Below are positions 30,738 through 33,134 of a stretch of 33,134 nt of DNA, in pieces (within the stretch, counting starts at the first letter, position 1; each line of letters starts with the position of its first letter). The stretch comes from Pseudomonadota bacterium (GTDB taxonomy: Bacteria; Pseudomonadota; Gammaproteobacteria; Burkholderiales; Chitinibacteraceae): the NCBI GenBank assembly GCA_026399755.1, contig JAPLQI010000132.1:1-33134 (forward strand), in the 5' to 3' direction. Below the pieces are notes generated by a model, which searched no databases, was not told the DNA's origin, and saw only the letters and a list, made by a program, of their open reading frames with translations. Position numbers and translations under genes: made by a program.

Positions 30738-32375
30738 CTACAAAATAAACCGCTGTACCGACTGATGCAAATGGGCAGATAAATTTTGCAAATCTTGTGC
30801 AGAGCGGGCGCTTAGCTGAATTTCTCGCGCTTCTACTTCTGCGCTTTGGGCGATTTGCTCCACTGCCTTGGCGATTTCTGTAGTGGCCATGCTCTGCTCA
30901 CGAATGGCGCTGCTGATGCTATCGACCACACTGCGTACCTGCTCTGCCCCAATGCGAATATCTTCGATTGCAGTGCCCGCTTCATTAGCCAGTAGCACGC
31001 TGGCATTTGCTTGCTGCACGCCACTTTCCATTTGCACAATTGCTTCCCGCGTACCAGATTGAATCTGCCCAACCATTGCTGCAATTTCCACAGTGGATTG
31101 ACTGGTGCGCTCAGCCAATTTGCGTACTTCATCGGCCACCACGGCAAAGCCACGACCCTGCTCGCCTGCCCTTGCCGCTTCAATTGCGGCATTGAGCGCC
31201 AGCAAATTTGTTTGATCGGCAATATCTTTAATCGTGCCGACAATCGAGGTGATCTTGTCGGACTGACGGCCCAACTCCTCAATCCTTACCGCCGATCCTT
31301 TAACCAGCTCGGCAATTTTATGCACCTCGGATGTGGCGCGATGAATCACTACCGCACCACGGCCTGACATCTCTCTGGCCGATTCGGCCAAGCCACGGGC
31401 ATCATTGGTGTTCGCGGTGACATGATCAATCGACACCGACATTTCCTCTACCGATGCCGCCATCGACGATGCCGACTCGCTCTGCTCATTGGAGCGACGG
31501 GCCACCTCGGCCGAGCGTTCACTCAAGCTGCTCGCCGCCGTGCTCATTTGCCCAGCGCCGCTAATCACCTCGCCTATCATCGCGCGTAAGGTTTGCTGCA
31601 TATCTCGCAGGCTAGCCATCAGGCTGTCTTTATCATCGGCCTTACAGGCTACGTTTTGATCAAGATGACCGCTCGCCACACTTCTGGCTAATGCAACGGC
31701 TTCCTGCGGCTCACAGCCCAGCAGCTTAAATAAAGAGCGCCCCAGCAGGATCAGCGTGAACGTCACCAGCGCCATCATCAATATGCCTAATGGCAAGAGC
31801 ACATATAAAACCCTGCGGAATTTTTCATTTACATCATCAATGTAAATACCCGTGCCGATCACCCAGCCCCAAGGGGCGAAGCCTTGCACATAAGAAATTT
31901 TATCGACTGGCTCGGTGCTGCTCGGCTTACTCCACTGATAGCCGACAAAACCCGCGCCTTCACTCTTAACCACCTTCACCATTTCAAGAAACAGTGCCTT
32001 GCCATTAGGATCTTTCAACGCCGACAAATCCTTGCCTTCCAGCTCAGGCTTCATGGGGTGCATTAGCATTTTCGGGCTTTCATCATTCACCCAGAAATAT
32101 TCTTTTTTATCGTAACGAATCGCTCGTAAAGCTTGCAGCGCAGCGGCTTGTGCCGTGGGCTGATCCATTTTTCCATCGCGGCTCAGCTGCTCAAAATGCG
32201 CCACCACCGTTTGCGCCGATTCGGCTAAATTGCGAACCTTATCTTTTCGGCCGCTCAGCATCTCATCCTTAAAATGAAATAGCATTAAACCGCCCATCAT
32301 CATAAACGCTAGCAAGGTAATGCCTGCAACCACAACCAATCGACTACGTAATGTCATTCCAGCTTGCCCCTTCAT
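30738..32375 (-). CDS. Methyl-accepting chemotaxis protein with a single Cache domain
   Basis: 545 residues. An inner-membrane chemoreceptor signalling to CheA/CheW. Helix TM1 is at about 11-33, the periplasmic part (34-188) is a single Cache-type sensor (sCache_2): [21 protein letters not shown], then [20 protein letters not shown]2 is at 189-212, HAMP follows to about 265, and the signalling domain with its hairpin tip [20 protein letters not shown] and [18 protein letters not shown] fills the C-terminal half. The protein ends in QRFIL with no CheR/CheB-binding pentapeptide. The ligand is not predictable; related sCache_2 sensors bind small organic acids. ATG 32375 has GGAGAAG six bases upstream. 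Confidence 0.94.
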   Translation of the reverse strand: MKGQAGMTLRSRLVVVAGITLLAFMMMGGLMLFHFKDEMLSGRKDKVRNLAESAQTVVAHFEQLSRDGKMDQPTAQAAALQALRAIRYDKKEYFWVNDESPKMLMHPMKPELEGKDLSALKDPNGKALFLEMVKVVKSEGAGFVGYQWSKPSSTEPVDKISYVQGFAPWGWVIGTGIYIDDVNEKFRRVLYVLLPLGILMMALVTFTLILLGRSLFKLLGCEPQEAVALARSVASGHLDQNVACKADDKDSLMASLRDMQQTLRAMIGEVISGAGQMSTAASSLSERSAEVARRSNEQSESASSMAASVEEMSVSIDHVTANTNDARGLAESAREMSGRGAVVIHRATSEVHKIAELVKGSAVRIEELGRQSDKITSIVGTIKDIADQTNLLALNAAIEAARAGEQGRGFAVVADEVRKLAERTSQSTVEIAAMVGQIQSGTREAIVQMESGVQQANASVLLANEAGTAIEDIRIGAEQVRSVVDSISSAIREQSMATTEIAKAVEQIAQSAEVEAREIQLSARSAQDLQNLSAHLHQSVQRFIL

Positions 32376-32572
32376 GGTCTTCTCCAGTGTTTATTATTAA
32401 ATACTTATTAACTGAATTATGCCCATGTAAGGATTTGACTATCTAGCCTTTCGGTTATTTGTTGTAAATCCACGACTACGTGCAAGCCCGTATACCAAGA
32501 GATAGCAGAATTTATCAGCCATCATCATCGAGCGTCTAAGCGGGATTAGAAACAAGTGAAAATATATAGTAA

Positions 32573-33067
32573 TTATAAAGATTCAAATTTATATACAGTG
32601 CAATCACAACCATCAATTTCTTGTTGGCGCTGAGTAAACTCACTTCCACTTAAATTAGGAATTGTTTTTGTCCAAAATCGAGCCGCCCCATCGTTTTGAT
32701 TAATATAAAATATTTGCCAGCGCCCCGTAAATTGGCGAAGAATTTCTTTAATGACCGCCATTCCTAACCCTTGCCCGCGATAGCTTCGAGCAATAAAGAA
32801 ATAGCCTAGGTTATATGCGCAATCTGTATCGCAATCTTCATTATCAATACACGCAAAGCCAGCAATATCCCCGTCCACAATAATACTAAATGCCTTTGTT
32901 GCGGGATGAGCAAAATACGCCTCCTTGGGGCGCAAGGTATATAAACCTGAATCGCTAAACTGCAATGGCAGCCATTCACTAAAGTCGTATGTGTAAAACT
33001 GCATCATATTTTCAATACGAGCAAAATCATCGGGCACAGAGGCCCGCAAAAGAGAGAATTGAATCAT
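32573..33067 (-). CDS. GNAT family N-acetyltransferase
   Basis: 164 residues. The acetyl-CoA binding motif A is seen as LGYFFIARSYRGQGLGMAVI (residues 88-106, R97-G98-Q99-G100-x-G102), preceded by a DGDIAGFACID strand and followed by YINQNDGAARFW, the usual motif B. The acceptor is unknown. The start is the first Met; the upstream AT-rich sequence has a plausible but weak ribosome site. It lies alone at the right end of the window. Confidence 0.82.
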   Translation of the reverse strand: MIQFSLLRASVPDDFARIENMMQFYTYDFSEWLPLQFSDSGLYTLRPKEAYFAHPATKAFSIIVDGDIAGFACIDNEDCDTDCAYNLGYFFIARSYRGQGLGMAVIKEILRQFTGRWQIFYINQNDGAARFWTKTIPNLSGSEFTQRQQEIDGCDCTVYKFESL

Positions 33068-33134
33068 TTAATTGATCTTTTTACTGAATATGAGAGAACT
33101 TTTCCTGCATTAAACCTCAAGCCTGCAAGCCGCC

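Overview
The window looks like a chromosomal stretch from a betaproteobacterium, most likely order Neisseriales and close to Iodobacter or Chromobacterium. This placement is an inference from the housekeeping gene set: a membrane-anchored dihaem cytochrome c5-like protein, type II NADH dehydrogenase, SelD beside a tRNA 2-selenouridine synthase, PepD, RarD and a DUF455 ferritin-like protein. The intergenic spaces are rich in small hairpin repeats. No search was run.

Layout. (1) 1-2947: chromosomal flank with a hairpin-repeat cluster, a peroxiredoxin gene that has lost its catalytic half, a lipoprotein gene, about 700 bp without a clear gene, and a 68-codon orphan gene. (2) 2948-17351: an integrative element of about 14.4 kb inserted in the 3' half of a tRNA-Arg(CCG) gene. 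A 47-bp copy of the tRNA 3' half (2948-2994) marks the left end and the complete tRNA (17307-17383, minus strand) marks the right end. (3) 17384-33134: ordinary chromosome with cytochrome c, an SMR exporter, pepD, rarD, an adhesin-E-like secreted protein, a DppA-like binding protein, a membrane protein, DUF455, ndh, selD, mnmH, a chemoreceptor and a GNAT acetyltransferase.

The element reads as a P4-like satellite or plasmid-like island: tyrosine integrase, VapB/VapC-type toxin-antitoxin pair, an unknown protein, an AlpA-type regulator, a P22_AR_N antirepressor-domain protein, a structured leader, small ORFs, a P4-type primase, a DUF927 helicase, an origin-like cluster of TTGGTG repeats, and a 1643-residue single-chain restriction-modification enzyme (type ISP architecture) on the opposite strand. 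Paired 12-bp-spaced GTAACCATA repeats lie just inside both ends and could be integrase arm sites.

The most interesting region is 6973-7240. A good sigma70 promoter is followed by two sense boxes, a terminator with a competing hairpin, a hairpin-rich segment carrying the complement of those boxes, and a second set of the boxes, one of which overlaps the Shine-Dalgarno of the next gene. This is the logic of the C4 (phage P1/P7) and CI (P4) antisense RNA immunity systems, and it would control the replication operon downstream. The element therefore appears to combine RNA-based immunity, a replication module, toxin-antitoxin maintenance and restriction cargo.

The chromosomal flank also shows two independent tandem triplications at gene ends (the 3' end of the DUF455 gene, and the selD/mnmH start region), a 164-bp palindromic MITE-like element, and several dispersed hairpin repeats, one of them nested inside a long inverted repeat.
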